Positions 9,960 through 19,245 of a stretch of 64,000 nt of DNA are shown here, piece after piece. Position numbers and translations under genes: made by a program. The first letter of the stretch is position 1; every line of letters begins with the position of its first letter. The notes beneath the pieces were generated by a model. That model saw only the letters and a program-made list of their open reading frames with translations, was not told the DNA's origin and did not search any database. The DNA is from Mycobacterium vicinigordonae (GTDB lineage Bacteria; Actinomycetota; Actinomycetes; Mycobacteriales; Mycobacteriaceae). The DNA is taken from the NCBI RefSeq assembly GCF_013466425.1, contig NZ_CP059165.1, positions 4,216,001-4,280,000 on the forward strand. Reading direction: 5' to 3'.

Positions 9960-11063
9960 TTGCGGTTGAGCCAGCCACGTCAGCCACGCAGCGCGATCAT
10001 CGGCACCGGCATGGTCGGCTCGGTGCACGCCCACGCCGTGCAGCGCGCAGGCGGCCAACTGGTTGCGGTCTGCGCCGCCTCCGCGCAAAGCAGCGAGCAC
10101 TCCGCGCGACGCCTCGGCGCGCAACGGTGGGCCACCGCGGCAGAAATCTGCGCCGCTGATGACATCGACGTCGTTCACATTTGCACGCCAAATAATCTGC
10201 ACGTCGAGCAGACCACTGCGGTGTTGGCGGCAGGCAAGCACGTCATCTGCGAAAAGCCTTTGGCCACAACGGTTGCCGAAGCCGAGATTTTGGTCCAAGC
10301 GGCTTCGAAGGCGCAGACGGTGGCGGCCGTTTCGTTCATCTACCGGTTCTATGCCATGGCGCGCGAAGCCCGCTGCCGGATCCAGGACTCGGCGGTGTGG
10401 TTAATGCACGGTGGCTACCTACAGGACCACATGGCCAAGGCCGACCCAGCTGGCTGGCGATCGGATCCGGCGCAAAGCGGTGTCAGCATGACGTTCGCCG
10501 ACATCGGCTCGCACTGGTGCGATTTGGCGGAGTTCGTCACCGGCCACCGCATCACGAGCGTGTTCGCGACGGAAGCTGCGGCGCCGCGGTCGGGGGTCCG
10601 CCAGGATGACGGTGCCGTGGTCGCATTCCGCACCGACCGCGGAGCAATCGGAAGTGTGGTGGTCAGTCAGGCATCACCGGGGCGGAAGAACGAGTTGTTC
10701 TTCTCCTTCGACGGTCGTGAGACGGCGGTACGGTTCAATCAGGAACGCCCGGACGAACTGGTAGTTGGGGGCTTGCGTTCGACCACGGTGCTGGTGCGTG
10801 ATGCGGATGCACTGGATCCCCGCAGTGCCCGCTACTCATTGCTGCCGCCCGGTCACCCACAGGGTTACCAGGACTGCTTCAACCTTTTCGTCGCCGATGT
10901 CTACGAAGCGGTCCGCACCGGCAACGCACCCGAAGGTTTGCCGGTGTTCGCCGACGGTTTGCGCGCGGCGACGATCCACGCCGCGGTAGCGGCATCGGTG
11001 TCCAGTGGAACCTGGACCGCCGTCGCCGAATCACCTGCCACGGCGCCGGGAAGCCGGCCATGA
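9960..11063 (+). CDS. Gfo/Idh/MocA-family NAD(P)-dependent oxidoreductase
   Basis: About 367 aa. Rossmann motif IIGTGMVGSVHAHA at the N-terminus, ICTPNNLH and CEKPLATT (the usual EKP motif) around residues 75-105, and the family C-terminal sheet domain. The start may be TTG 9960 or TTG 9966; GGAAAAGAG at 9950-9958 favours the latter. Members oxidise or reduce sugars, inositols or related polyols. It overlaps the next Gfo/Idh gene by ATGA, so the two are co-translated and may act in sequence or as a heteromer. A sugar-modifying role in the neighbouring lipid pathway is possible but not shown. Confidence 0.88.
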   Translation: MRLSQPRQPRSAIIGTGMVGSVHAHAVQRAGGQLVAVCAASAQSSEHSARRLGAQRWATAAEICAADDIDVVHICTPNNLHVEQTTAVLAAGKHVICEKPLATTVAEAEILVQAASKAQTVAAVSFIYRFYAMAREARCRIQDSAVWLMHGGYLQDHMAKADPAGWRSDPAQSGVSMTFADIGSHWCDLAEFVTGHRITSVFATEAAAPRSGVRQDDGAVVAFRTDRGAIGSVVVSQASPGRKNELFFSFDGRETAVRFNQERPDELVVGGLRSTTVLVRDADALDPRSARYSLLPPGHPQGYQDCFNLFVADVYEAVRTGNAPEGLPVFADGLRAATIHAAVAASVSSGTWTAVAESPATAPGSRP

Positions 11064-12052
11064 ACGTCACCCCGGTGCGACTGGCTCTGATCGGCCTGGG
11101 CAATATGGGCACCGCACACCTGGAATACTTCCGCGATTTGCAACCTCAGGCGCGGATCTGCGCGGTCGCCGACAGTCACGTTCCTTTTGCCGAGCGGGCT
11201 GCCGCCAAAGTGCCTGCCGCGGCCGTCTTTCACGATCCCCTGGAATGCGTTAACGACGCCGACGTAGACGCTGTAGTGGTCGCGACGGCCGACGAAACGC
11301 ATCACGAGATCGTGCGCGCATGTATCGAGCGCGGCCTGTTCGTGCTCTGCGAAAAGCCTCTCACCACGACTGCGCAACAGTCGCGAGAGTTGGTCGAGGC
11401 AGAACGCGCCGCTGGCCGCCCGCTGGTGCAGGTGGGTCATATGCGCCGCTTCGACACCGACTATCTGGACCTGCATCGCAGGCTGCGGTCGGGCGAGGTC
11501 GGCGAGCCCGTGCTGATCAGCCAGCGACATCATAATCCGTTGGCGGTGATCAACTTTGACGAGACAGAGCTGATCACGAGTTCGGCTTCGCATGATATCG
11601 ATGTGTTCCGCTGGCTGGGCGGCGAGGACGTCAGGGACGTGTCTGCACTAACCACGGCCAGCAGTGACGGGTCGACGGTGATCGTCGTTCTCACCTTGAC
11701 CTCGCGGTCTGGTGTCGTCGGCGTCATGGAGCTTGGCCGTGGGCCGGGTCTGCGTTATGACATCGGTTGCGAACTCGTATGCAGTAGCGGCACGCTTGGC
11801 CTTCCGCACCCTGTGGACGATGCGTCCGCCAATAGCGTTGTCGCACAGTCAAAGCCGGGCGCCTGGATGGAGCGCTTCCAGCGTGCCTACCGGGATCAGG
11901 ATGCCGCGTGGCTGGCCAGTGTGGCCGGGGGGTCGACCAACGGACCAACGGCCTACGACGGATATGCCACCAACGTCGTCATCGACGCGGCGCTGGCAGC
12001 GTTGTCCAGTGGGCGCACCCAGCCGGTGTCACTTGAAATCGACCGCGCTTAG
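11060..12052 (+). CDS. Second Gfo/Idh/MocA-family oxidoreductase
   Basis: 330 aa, beginning at the ATG of the ATGA overlap with the preceding gene. Rossmann motif LIGLGNMGTAHLEYF, the EKP motif in LCEKPLTTT, and a catalytic-region His in HDIDVFRWLGGEDV. It resembles myo-inositol 2-dehydrogenase-like members of the family in length and layout. The substrate cannot be assigned. Sequence is clearly diverged from its upstream neighbour, so this is an old pair rather than a recent duplication. Confidence 0.88.
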   Translation: MNVTPVRLALIGLGNMGTAHLEYFRDLQPQARICAVADSHVPFAERAAAKVPAAAVFHDPLECVNDADVDAVVVATADETHHEIVRACIERGLFVLCEKPLTTTAQQSRELVEAERAAGRPLVQVGHMRRFDTDYLDLHRRLRSGEVGEPVLISQRHHNPLAVINFDETELITSSASHDIDVFRWLGGEDVRDVSALTTASSDGSTVIVVLTLTSRSGVVGVMELGRGPGLRYDIGCELVCSSGTLGLPHPVDDASANSVVAQSKPGAWMERFQRAYRDQDAAWLASVAGGSTNGPTAYDGYATNVVIDAALAALSSGRTQPVSLEIDRA

Positions 12053-12122
12053 GTGCACGCGGAGCCGGCCAATCTGATCGAACATAATTGGGTCCGTTCA
12101 CACCGGCGCAAAGGAGCACCCG

Positions 12123-13181
12123 ATGAGCACAACCCACCCTGACCGCCCGCTGCGAGTGATCCAGTGGACCACCGGCAATATCGGGCGCCGCTCACTGCAC
12201 GCCATTATCGGGAGGGCCGATCTGGAATTGGTGGGCGTGTACGCGCACGGGTCTGACAAGGTCGGTGTGGACGCCGCCGAGCTTTCCGGGTGGCCCGAAC
12301 CCACCGGCGTGCTCGCTACCAACGACATCGACGCGCTGATTGCGTTGGGTGCCGACGCGTGCTGTTATAACCCGTTGTGGCCCAACATCGATGAGTTGGT
12401 GCGGCTGCTGGAGTCCGGGGTCAACGTGTGCTCCAGCGCGGCCTGGATCACCGGTGGAAAGCAGAGCCCGCAGGACCGCGAGCGCATCGTCGAGGCTTGC
12501 GAGCGGGGTAATTCGACGATCTTCGGCAGCGGTGCACATCCCGGCATGACGAACATGGTCGGGATGGTGTTGTCGGCTTCCTGCGAGCGCGTCGACGAGA
12601 TCCGTATTACCGAATCGGTGGACTGCTCCACCTACGAGTCGGCCGGGACCCAGACGGCGATGGGGTTCTCGCAGGATCCGGCGACGCCCGGGTTGGCCGA
12701 AAGTGTGCGGCGCGAAAGCGAGGTGTTCGCCGAGTCGGCTGCGATGATGGCGGACGCGATCGGTGCCCGCCTGGACCGAATGACCTTTGACGTCACCTTC
12801 ACCGCGGCCACCGGCGACACCGATCTGGGCTTCATGACGATCCCGGCGGGGACCGTCGGCGGCGTCTACGGCTACCACCGCGGTTGGGAGGGTGATCGCA
12901 ACGTCGTCAGTGTTGGATTCAACTGGACGATGGGCAATCACATCAATCCGCCCAAACCGCTCGAACACGGCCACGTGATTCAGGTGTTCGGGCTGCCCAA
13001 CATGCGCACCGTCCTGCACTGCCTGCCTCCCAAGGATTGGAAGGAGCCAGGGTTCATGGGCCTGGGGATGATCTATACCGCGATGCCGGTGACCAACGCG
13101 GTCCCAGCGGTGGTTGCTGCCAAACCCGGCATCGTGACCCTGGCCGATCTGCCGCCGATCACCGGTCGGGTGGCGCGTTAG
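12123..13181 (+). CDS. DapB-like NAD(P)-binding dehydrogenase (DAP-dehydrogenase-like C-terminus)
   Basis: 352 aa. N-terminal Rossmann fold (VIQWTTGNIGRRSLHAII) related to dihydrodipicolinate reductase, followed by a mixed domain (FGSGAHPGMTNMVG, GYHRGWEG). Actinobacteria carry many paralogues of this type with no proven substrate. True DapB is shorter (about 245 aa) and has a different catalytic His-Lys motif, so lysine synthesis is unlikely. It starts 70 bases after the Gfo/Idh pair, with AAAGGAG at 12111-12117 upstream of the ATG. Confidence 0.8.
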   Translation: MSTTHPDRPLRVIQWTTGNIGRRSLHAIIGRADLELVGVYAHGSDKVGVDAAELSGWPEPTGVLATNDIDALIALGADACCYNPLWPNIDELVRLLESGVNVCSSAAWITGGKQSPQDRERIVEACERGNSTIFGSGAHPGMTNMVGMVLSASCERVDEIRITESVDCSTYESAGTQTAMGFSQDPATPGLAESVRRESEVFAESAAMMADAIGARLDRMTFDVTFTAATGDTDLGFMTIPAGTVGGVYGYHRGWEGDRNVVSVGFNWTMGNHINPPKPLEHGHVIQVFGLPNMRTVLHCLPPKDWKEPGFMGLGMIYTAMPVTNAVPAVVAAKPGIVTLADLPPITGRVAR

Positions 13182-13187
13182 GCGGGC

Positions 13188-13203
13188 TGTGCCGTTCGGC
13201 ACA
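13188..13203 (+). terminator. Short perfect hairpin after the DapB-like gene
   Basis: TGTGCCG-TT-CGGCACA is a perfect 7-bp stem with a two-base centre, starting seven bases after the TAG stop at 13179-13181. There is no T-run, as is usual in mycobacterial intrinsic terminators. It separates the dehydrogenase from the mmpS/mmpL pair. Confidence 0.5.
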
Positions 13204-13331
13204 ACCGAGCCACCCCGAGGAACGCTGGCGTCCACTAAGGGTTAACATACTTAGCCGAGCAAAGATTCTTGCCCGACAATTTCATGTCGGGCGGAAGCAA
13301 GCTCTGCGGCGGGTTGTTACAGGCAGGGTTG

Positions 13332-13817
13332 GTGCGCGAAAGGCGGTGGCAAGCGGTGGCGGTGCAGACTGGTTCACTCGCGGGGCGCGGTAGCCGCTTC
13401 TTGAAAAGAGCCTGGATACCCCTGGTCTTAGTGGTTGTCCTCGCCGTATCGGCCCTGGTGGTGTCCAGGCTGCACAAGATCTTCGGCTCACAGGACCTCA
13501 ATGCCAATGCGGGCCAGGGTATCGAGATCGTCCAGTTCAACCCCAAAGTCGTGGTTTATGAGGTCTCCGGGACCCCCGGAGCCACCGCCAGCATCAACTA
13601 CTGGGATGCCGACGCCAACACTCACCAAGTAGACGCGGCGCCGCTGCCGTGGTCGTTGACGATCTCGACGACACTGCCCTCCGTGAGCGCCAACATCATG
13701 GCGCAGACCGACGGCAGCCAAATCCACTGCCGCATCACCGTCGACGGTGTCGTGAGGGAAGAGAAGAGCTCCGATGGCGTCAACCCCCAGACCTTCTGCC
13801 TGGTGAAATCCGCATGA
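13332..13817 (+). CDS. MmpS-family membrane accessory protein (MmpS4-like)
   Basis: About 161 aa from GTG 13332, or 153 aa from GTG 13356; ATG 13269 is also in frame. One N-terminal membrane helix (RAWIPLVLVVVLAVSALVV) is followed by the extracytoplasmic MmpS domain with INYWDADAN, PLPWSL, CRITVDG and the terminal CLVKSA found in MmpS4/S5. MmpS4 partners MmpL4 in carboxymycobactin export. The gene overlaps the downstream mmpL by ATGA. No convincing IdeR iron box was found in the 150 bases upstream, so an iron link is not supported here. Confidence 0.9.
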   Translation: MRERRWQAVAVQTGSLAGRGSRFLKRAWIPLVLVVVLAVSALVVSRLHKIFGSQDLNANAGQGIEIVQFNPKVVVYEVSGTPGATASINYWDADANTHQVDAAPLPWSLTISTTLPSVSANIMAQTDGSQIHCRITVDGVVREEKSSDGVNPQTFCLVKSA

Positions 13818-16720
13818 GCGACCACGAGAACGAGGCGACCGGCCCGATCCGGGTCCAGGAGCCCGCCCGCCCCGGCGAAGCTGCCCCGCGTGCCGAACGC
13901 CCGCACCGGCCCGTCATCCCGCACGCCATCCGCATCTTCGCCATACCGATCATCTTGGCCTGGGTGTTTATCACGGTGCTGGTGAACGTCGTCGTCCCGT
14001 CGCTGGAGGTCGTGGGTGAAGCCCACTCCGCGCCGATGACTCCGATGGATGCACCGTCGATGAAGGCGATGATGCTGCTGGGCCACAACTTCAAGGAGTT
14101 CGACTCCAACAGCACCATCATGATCGTGCTGGAGAGCGGCCAGCCGCTGGGCGATCCGGCGCACCACTACTACGACAACCTGATTCGCCAGCTGCGCGAA
14201 CAACCCAACCACGTCCAGCACATCCAGGACTTCTGGGGTGACCGGCTGACCGCCGCCGGAGCCCAGAGCGCCGACGCCAAGGGCGCCTACGTGATGTTGA
14301 ACCTAGCCGGCAACCAGGGCACCACCGAGGCCAACGATTCGGTCGAGGCGGTCCGCAAGGTCATCGACAAGAACCCGCCACCGGCCGGGCTGAAGGTCTA
14401 CGTCACCGGCCCCGCCGCGCTCAGCGATGACATGCACGTCATCGGCAACGCCAGCCTGGCCAAAATCACCCTATTCACGCTGGGTGCGATCGCCATCATG
14501 TTGCTGCTGGTCTATCGATCGATCGTGACCACACTCGTGCAGTTGTTCATGACTTTCGTCGCGCTGGCGTCCGCGCGAGGAATCGTCGCGGTGCTGGCGT
14601 ACAACAACGCCTTCGGGCTGACCACGTTCGCCGCCAACATCCTGACCATGTTGGCAATCGCCGCGGGAACTGACTACGGCATCTTCCTGGTCGGTCGATA
14701 TCAGGAGGCACTGCGCGCCGGTGAGGACCGAGAAACGGCCTACTACACGACCTTTCGCGGGGTCACGCCTGTTGTGCTGGGCTCGGGCCTGACCATCGCC
14801 GGGGCGACGTACTGCCTGAGCTTTGCGCGGCTGCCCTGGTTCAACACCATGGGTGCGCCGGTCGCGATCGGCATGCTGGTCGTGGTGCTGGCCGGGGTCA
14901 CCTTGGGCCCCGCGGTGGTGTTCGTGGGTAGCAAGCTGCACCTGTTCGAATCCAAGCGTGCGGCCAAGCAGGGTCGGTTGTGGCGACGGGTCGGTACCGC
15001 CGTAGTGCGTTGGCCTGCACCGATTCTGGCGGTCAGCGCCGCGGTTGTGTTGGTCGGCATGGTGGCGCTGCCGAGCTTTAAGACGAGCTACAACGACCGC
15101 TATTACCTGCCGACTTCCGCGCCGTCGAACCAGGGCCAGGAAGCTGCCGATCGGCACTTCTCCCAGGCGCGGATGAACCCGGACATGCTAATGGTCGAGG
15201 CTAACCACGACATGCGGAACCCGGCTGACATGCTGGTGCTCGACCGGGTCGCCAAGAACGTGATGCGCACGGTCGGCATCGCGATGGTGCAGGACATCAC
15301 CAGACCGTTAGGCATCCCAATCCAGCACAGCTCCATACCATTTCAGAACAGCATGCAAAGCCAGACCACTATGCAGAACATGGCTTTCCTGCAGGACCGG
15401 ATGGCCGACATCACCAAGATGGCCGACGAGATGCAATTCATGATCGAGACCATGGAGCGGATGTACACGGTGACGCAGCATCTGGCCAGCGCCGCCGATG
15501 ACAGCGCCAAGACTACGGCGGAAACCGCCGAGATAACCAATAGATTGCGCGACCACATCGCCGATTTCGACGACTTCTGGCGACCCATTCGTGCCTACTT
15601 CTACTGGGAAAAGCACTGTTTCGACATCCCGATCTGCTGGTCGCTGCGGTCGCTGTTCGAGTCGCTAGACGGTTTCGACCAGCTGGCCGGCCAATTCGAC
15701 TTGCTTACCAAGGACATTCAGCGCACCGCAGATGCGACGCATGAAATGTTGCCGTTGATCCCGCCGATGATTGCGACGATGAAAACCACCAAGGCGCTGA
15801 CGCTCACGATGCAGTCGACGTTCAAGGCGATGCTGGATCAGATGAAAGCGTTGAGCGACACCGCCATCGTGATGGGGCAGAGTTTCGACGCTTCCAAGAA
15901 CGACGACATGTTCTATCTACCGCCCGAAGCGTTCGACAACCCGGACTTCCAGACCGGTCTGAGGATGTTCCTGTCGCCAGACGGCAAGTCAGCGCGTTTC
16001 TTCATCACCCATCAAGGTGATCCGATGACGCCGGAAGGCATTTCGCGTGTCGAAACCGAACGCACGGCCGCACAGGAGGGCTTGAAGCAGTCGTCGCTGG
16101 CCGACGCGAAGGTATATCTGGGTGGCACCGCCGCGACCTTCAAGGACATGCACGACGGCGCCAAGTACGACCTGATGATCGCGGTGGTGTCCGCGCTAAC
16201 GCTGATCTTCATGATCATGCTGCTACTCACTCGCAGCGTGGTCGCCGCACTGGTGATCGTGGGGACCGCAGCCAGTTCGATCGCGGCGTCGTTCGGGCTG
16301 TCGGTGCTGATCTGGCAGGACCTGTTCGGCATCAGAATCCACTGGATCGTGATGGCGTTGTCGGTGATCATCCTGTTGGCCGTGGGTTCGGACTACAACC
16401 TGCTGTTGGTATCGCGGTTCAAGGAGGAGATCCACGCCGGACTGAAAACCGGGATCATCCGGTCGATGGCCGGAACAGGTGGCGTGGTGACCGCGGCAGG
16501 GTTAGTGTTCGCGTTCACCATGGCGTCCATGCTGGGCAGTGATCTGCGCGTGTTGGGCCAGTTCGGGTCGACGGTGTGTATCGGTCTGTTGCTTGACACG
16601 CTGATCGTGCGCACGCTGCTGATGCCGTCAATCGCGACGCTGCTCGGGCGCTGGTTCTGGTGGCCGAAGCTGGTGCATCCGCGCGGCGACAACGCCCGGC
16701 GGACCTTCGCGCGCACCTAG
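13814..16720 (+). CDS. MmpL-family RND transporter (MmpL4/MmpL5-like)
   Basis: 968 aa, the same length class as MmpL4 (967). It begins at the ATG overlapping the mmpS stop. Twelve-helix RND layout, with the first helix at IPIILAWVFITVLVNVVVP and proton-relay motifs GTDYGIFLVGRY and GSDYNLLLVSRF. The second periplasmic loop (about 420-770) contains long Met-rich helices and CFDIPICWSLRSLF, as in MmpL4/MmpL5. With its MmpS it should form an inner-membrane exporter of siderophore or lipid. In this locus it could carry a second product of the lipid cluster; the substrate is not determined. Confidence 0.92.
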   Translation: MSDHENEATGPIRVQEPARPGEAAPRAERPHRPVIPHAIRIFAIPIILAWVFITVLVNVVVPSLEVVGEAHSAPMTPMDAPSMKAMMLLGHNFKEFDSNSTIMIVLESGQPLGDPAHHYYDNLIRQLREQPNHVQHIQDFWGDRLTAAGAQSADAKGAYVMLNLAGNQGTTEANDSVEAVRKVIDKNPPPAGLKVYVTGPAALSDDMHVIGNASLAKITLFTLGAIAIMLLLVYRSIVTTLVQLFMTFVALASARGIVAVLAYNNAFGLTTFAANILTMLAIAAGTDYGIFLVGRYQEALRAGEDRETAYYTTFRGVTPVVLGSGLTIAGATYCLSFARLPWFNTMGAPVAIGMLVVVLAGVTLGPAVVFVGSKLHLFESKRAAKQGRLWRRVGTAVVRWPAPILAVSAAVVLVGMVALPSFKTSYNDRYYLPTSAPSNQGQEAADRHFSQARMNPDMLMVEANHDMRNPADMLVLDRVAKNVMRTVGIAMVQDITRPLGIPIQHSSIPFQNSMQSQTTMQNMAFLQDRMADITKMADEMQFMIETMERMYTVTQHLASAADDSAKTTAETAEITNRLRDHIADFDDFWRPIRAYFYWEKHCFDIPICWSLRSLFESLDGFDQLAGQFDLLTKDIQRTADATHEMLPLIPPMIATMKTTKALTLTMQSTFKAMLDQMKALSDTAIVMGQSFDASKNDDMFYLPPEAFDNPDFQTGLRMFLSPDGKSARFFITHQGDPMTPEGISRVETERTAAQEGLKQSSLADAKVYLGGTAATFKDMHDGAKYDLMIAVVSALTLIFMIMLLLTRSVVAALVIVGTAASSIAASFGLSVLIWQDLFGIRIHWIVMALSVIILLAVGSDYNLLLVSRFKEEIHAGLKTGIIRSMAGTGGVVTAAGLVFAFTMASMLGSDLRVLGQFGSTVCIGLLLDTLIVRTLLMPSIATLLGRWFWWPKLVHPRGDNARRTFART

Positions 16721-16883
16721 CCTAGGAGCCGCGGGGCGCCAAGGGCAGACCGGTGAGCGGTGAAAACGCAAAGGATCCGTAGCAGAATCACGTTCGGCGC
16801 GAGTAATGCGCGAAATCTGCAACCAAGCGTGGGCTCGACTGTAGGGTCTTCACCACACAGTCACCGATGCTCAGGAGGCTACC

Positions 16884-18407
16884 GTGTCCGCGCTGCTGGT
16901 TACTCCTGACTTGTTGTCAACGGCGACAACAGAATTGGCGAACATCGGCACCACCGTCCACCTGTCTAATACCTCGGCCTTCGTCGGCACGACTGGGCTG
17001 GCGGCCGCGAGCGCCGATGAAATCTCGGTGGCGTTGGCTTCGATGTTCACCGAGTACGGCCAGCAGTACCAGGCGTTGGCTCAGCAGTTCGCGGCCTCCT
17101 ACGAACAATTCCTGCCCAGACTGCTCGAGGCCGCGCAGGCTTATGCGGCCGCCGAAACCGCCATCGTCAACCACCTTGCCTCCAGCGCATCGCACCTCAT
17201 CAACGATCCTGTCCTCGAGGTGACCGGGCGTCCGCTGTTCGGCGACGGCGCCAATGGCTACACCAATGCCCAAGGCGTGGGAACCACCGGTGGGGCCGGC
17301 GGTTGGCTGTACGGCACGGGCGGAGCCGGGGGCACCAGCACCGCCTACGGAGTCGCCGGGGGCGCCGGGGGCGCCGGCGGTGTGTTGTGCGGCAATGGCG
17401 GCATCGGCGGTAGCAGCCTGTACGGCGGCATGCCCGGCGGACCCGGGGGCTCGGCGGGCCTGATCGGCATCGGCGGCACCGGCGGGGCCAGCGGACCCGG
17501 CGGCATCGGCGGCCCCGGTGGTCGAGGCGGCCTCTTGGGAATGCCCGGCACCGCAGGGGTCAGCACCGCCTTGGGGCCCAACCAGACGCTGATCCATCCG
17601 GGCCAGTACGGCAGCCCGATACTGAATATCTCGGTCGGCGGCGGGCCGAGCTTGCCGGTCACCGTCGATTCAGGCGCCTCCGGTCTGGTGGTGCCCCCGC
17701 AATACGTCGACTTTGCGACTCTCGGCGCGCCGACCGGCACGGGCAGCGTCAGTTACGGCGGCGCCGTCGTCGTCAACTACAAGACCTATCTGACCACGCT
17801 GAACTTCGGTAATGGAATCGTCAGCCAGCCAACCACAATCGGCGTGGCCACCGATGCTCACTACAGCACGGGACAGTCGATCCCCCTTTCGTCGCTGACC
17901 GCCTACCTGGGGGTGGGTCCGAACAACGACTATCCGTTCCCCGCCCCGGTGACCGCGGCGCTGCCGGGAACAATGAGCGATGGTGTGCTGATCAATCTGC
18001 CACGCGGCCTACTGCAGTTCGGGCCCAACCCGCTGCCACCGATCCTCGATATAAACGGGTCTCCGAGAACCGTTGTGCAAGTGCAGATCAACAACGGAAT
18101 GCCGCAGACCGTCGGGACCTTTTTTGACTCCGGTGGGGAGCTGGGTGCTGTCCCTCAATCGTTGGTGCCTGGTCTCGCGATCGGCAACCACCTGCCCGCG
18201 GGCACGGTCATTACCGTGACCACGATCAACGGTGTGCCGCTCTACACGCAAACGGTGACCGCGACCCAGACTCCATTTGTTGTCGGGTCGGCCACGGCGA
18301 ACAACTACTACGTATTCAACACGGGGTCGTACCCATTCTCGCAGTTGCCCGTCTACATCTGGAACAACGACCCGGTAGGTACGACGATCATCGACCAGCA
18401 GATCTGA
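16884..18407 (+). CDS. PE-family protein with C-terminal aspartic protease domain (PecA-like)
   Basis: 507 aa from GTG 16884 (AGGAGG at 16873-16878). A PE domain (1-95) carries an ESX-5 type YxxxE signal in AYAAAETAIV. It is followed by a short Gly/Ala PGRS-like linker (about 125-225) and a protease domain (about 230-507). Two D-S-G triads are visible: D262 in VDSGASGLVVP and D415 in FDSGGELGAVP, one per lobe, as in pepsin-type enzymes and the PE_PGRS35/PecA group. Predicted to be exported by ESX-5 to the cell surface, where PecA-type enzymes process lipase-PE proteins. It converges on degV with a gap of only seven bases. Confidence 0.9.
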   Translation: MSALLVTPDLLSTATTELANIGTTVHLSNTSAFVGTTGLAAASADEISVALASMFTEYGQQYQALAQQFAASYEQFLPRLLEAAQAYAAAETAIVNHLASSASHLINDPVLEVTGRPLFGDGANGYTNAQGVGTTGGAGGWLYGTGGAGGTSTAYGVAGGAGGAGGVLCGNGGIGGSSLYGGMPGGPGGSAGLIGIGGTGGASGPGGIGGPGGRGGLLGMPGTAGVSTALGPNQTLIHPGQYGSPILNISVGGGPSLPVTVDSGASGLVVPPQYVDFATLGAPTGTGSVSYGGAVVVNYKTYLTTLNFGNGIVSQPTTIGVATDAHYSTGQSIPLSSLTAYLGVGPNNDYPFPAPVTAALPGTMSDGVLINLPRGLLQFGPNPLPPILDINGSPRTVVQVQINNGMPQTVGTFFDSGGELGAVPQSLVPGLAIGNHLPAGTVITVTTINGVPLYTQTVTATQTPFVVGSATANNYYVFNTGSYPFSQLPVYIWNNDPVGTTIIDQQI

Positions 18408-18414
18408 CACTGCG

Positions 18415-19245
18415 CTACTCGGCCAGTTGCGCACACACCGCCAGCGCCCCGGCACCGACATGCACCGCCAGCACCGGACCCAGCGGCGTCACGAGTGCCG
18501 GCTGCGCGGCCGGCAACCGGTCGGCCAGCATGGCGGCCACCTCGGCCGCACCGTCCGGGTTTGCGACGTGGTGCACCGCCACCTCGGCAGGGTACTCCCC
18601 CACTACCTCGCAGACTTGGTCGACCATCGCGGTGACGGCGCCTTTCGCGGTCCTGATCCGTTGGGCGAGAACGAGCTTGCCGTCATCGACGTGCAACAGC
18701 GGTTTCAGTGCCAGGGCCGTGCCCAACCACGCCTTGGCGCCGCCGATTCGACCGCTGCGACGCAAATTGTCCAGCCGCTGCACGATCATGTAGGCATGGG
18801 TGCGGTGTACTGCGGCAGCGGCAGCAGCCGCAACGGCATCCAGATCTGCCCCCGCCGCCGCTGCCCGCGCCGCGGCCAGTACCGTGAAGCCCGACCCCAT
18901 CGCTGTCGACTTAGAATCGACAACCTTTACCGCGGAACCGAACTCAGCGGCGGTGAGTTCTGCGGCGCGACAGGTTCCGGACAGCTCCGAGGAGATGTGC
19001 ACCGCCACCACACCATCGCCGCCGCTGTCCGCCAGCGCCTGCCGGTAAGCAGCACACAGCTCAGCCGGGGTAGCCGCCGCCGTGGTGGCGTGGCGCTTAT
19101 GGATGTCGTCGGAAATCTCATCGACGCCGTCACGCAGATCGGCGTTGTCCAACAGAATGTGCAGCGGCACTTCACGTATCGCCCACTTGTCGCGCAACTC
19201 CGCCGGCAGGCGCGCCGCGCTGTCGGTGACGAGGATGACAGTCAC
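18415..19245 (-). CDS. DegV family fatty-acid-binding protein (Rv2417c homologue)
   Basis: 276 aa from GTG 19245, whose GTGA overlaps the stop of the upstream octT-like gene. DegV fold markers are [12 protein letters not shown], the fatty-acid-contact region [30 protein letters not shown] and the C-terminal HVGAGALAV. DegV (FakB-like) proteins hold a fatty acid; in this operon the role is unproven. It is the last gene of a leftward operon that begins at nadD, so its 3' end is also the junction with the accessory lipid region. Confidence 0.92.
   Translation of the reverse strand: MTVILVTDSAARLPAELRDKWAIREVPLHILLDNADLRDGVDEISDDIHKRHATTAAATPAELCAAYRQALADSGGDGVVAVHISSELSGTCRAAELTAAEFGSAVKVVDSKSTAMGSGFTVLAAARAAAAGADLDAVAAAAAAAVHRTHAYMIVQRLDNLRRSGRIGGAKAWLGTALALKPLLHVDDGKLVLAQRIRTAKGAVTAMVDQVCEVVGEYPAEVAVHHVANPDGAAEVAAMLADRLPAAQPALVTPLGPVLAVHVGAGALAVCAQLAE

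Noticed and set aside
13204..13331. IdeR iron box before mmpS/mmpL
   Set aside because: A GTTAACATACTTAGCC stretch is AT-rich but does not fit the palindromic IdeR consensus.
17281..17560. Tandem GGC/GGX repeats in the PE gene as a separate repeat element
   Set aside because: This is the normal PGRS-type coding linker, included in the gene entry.
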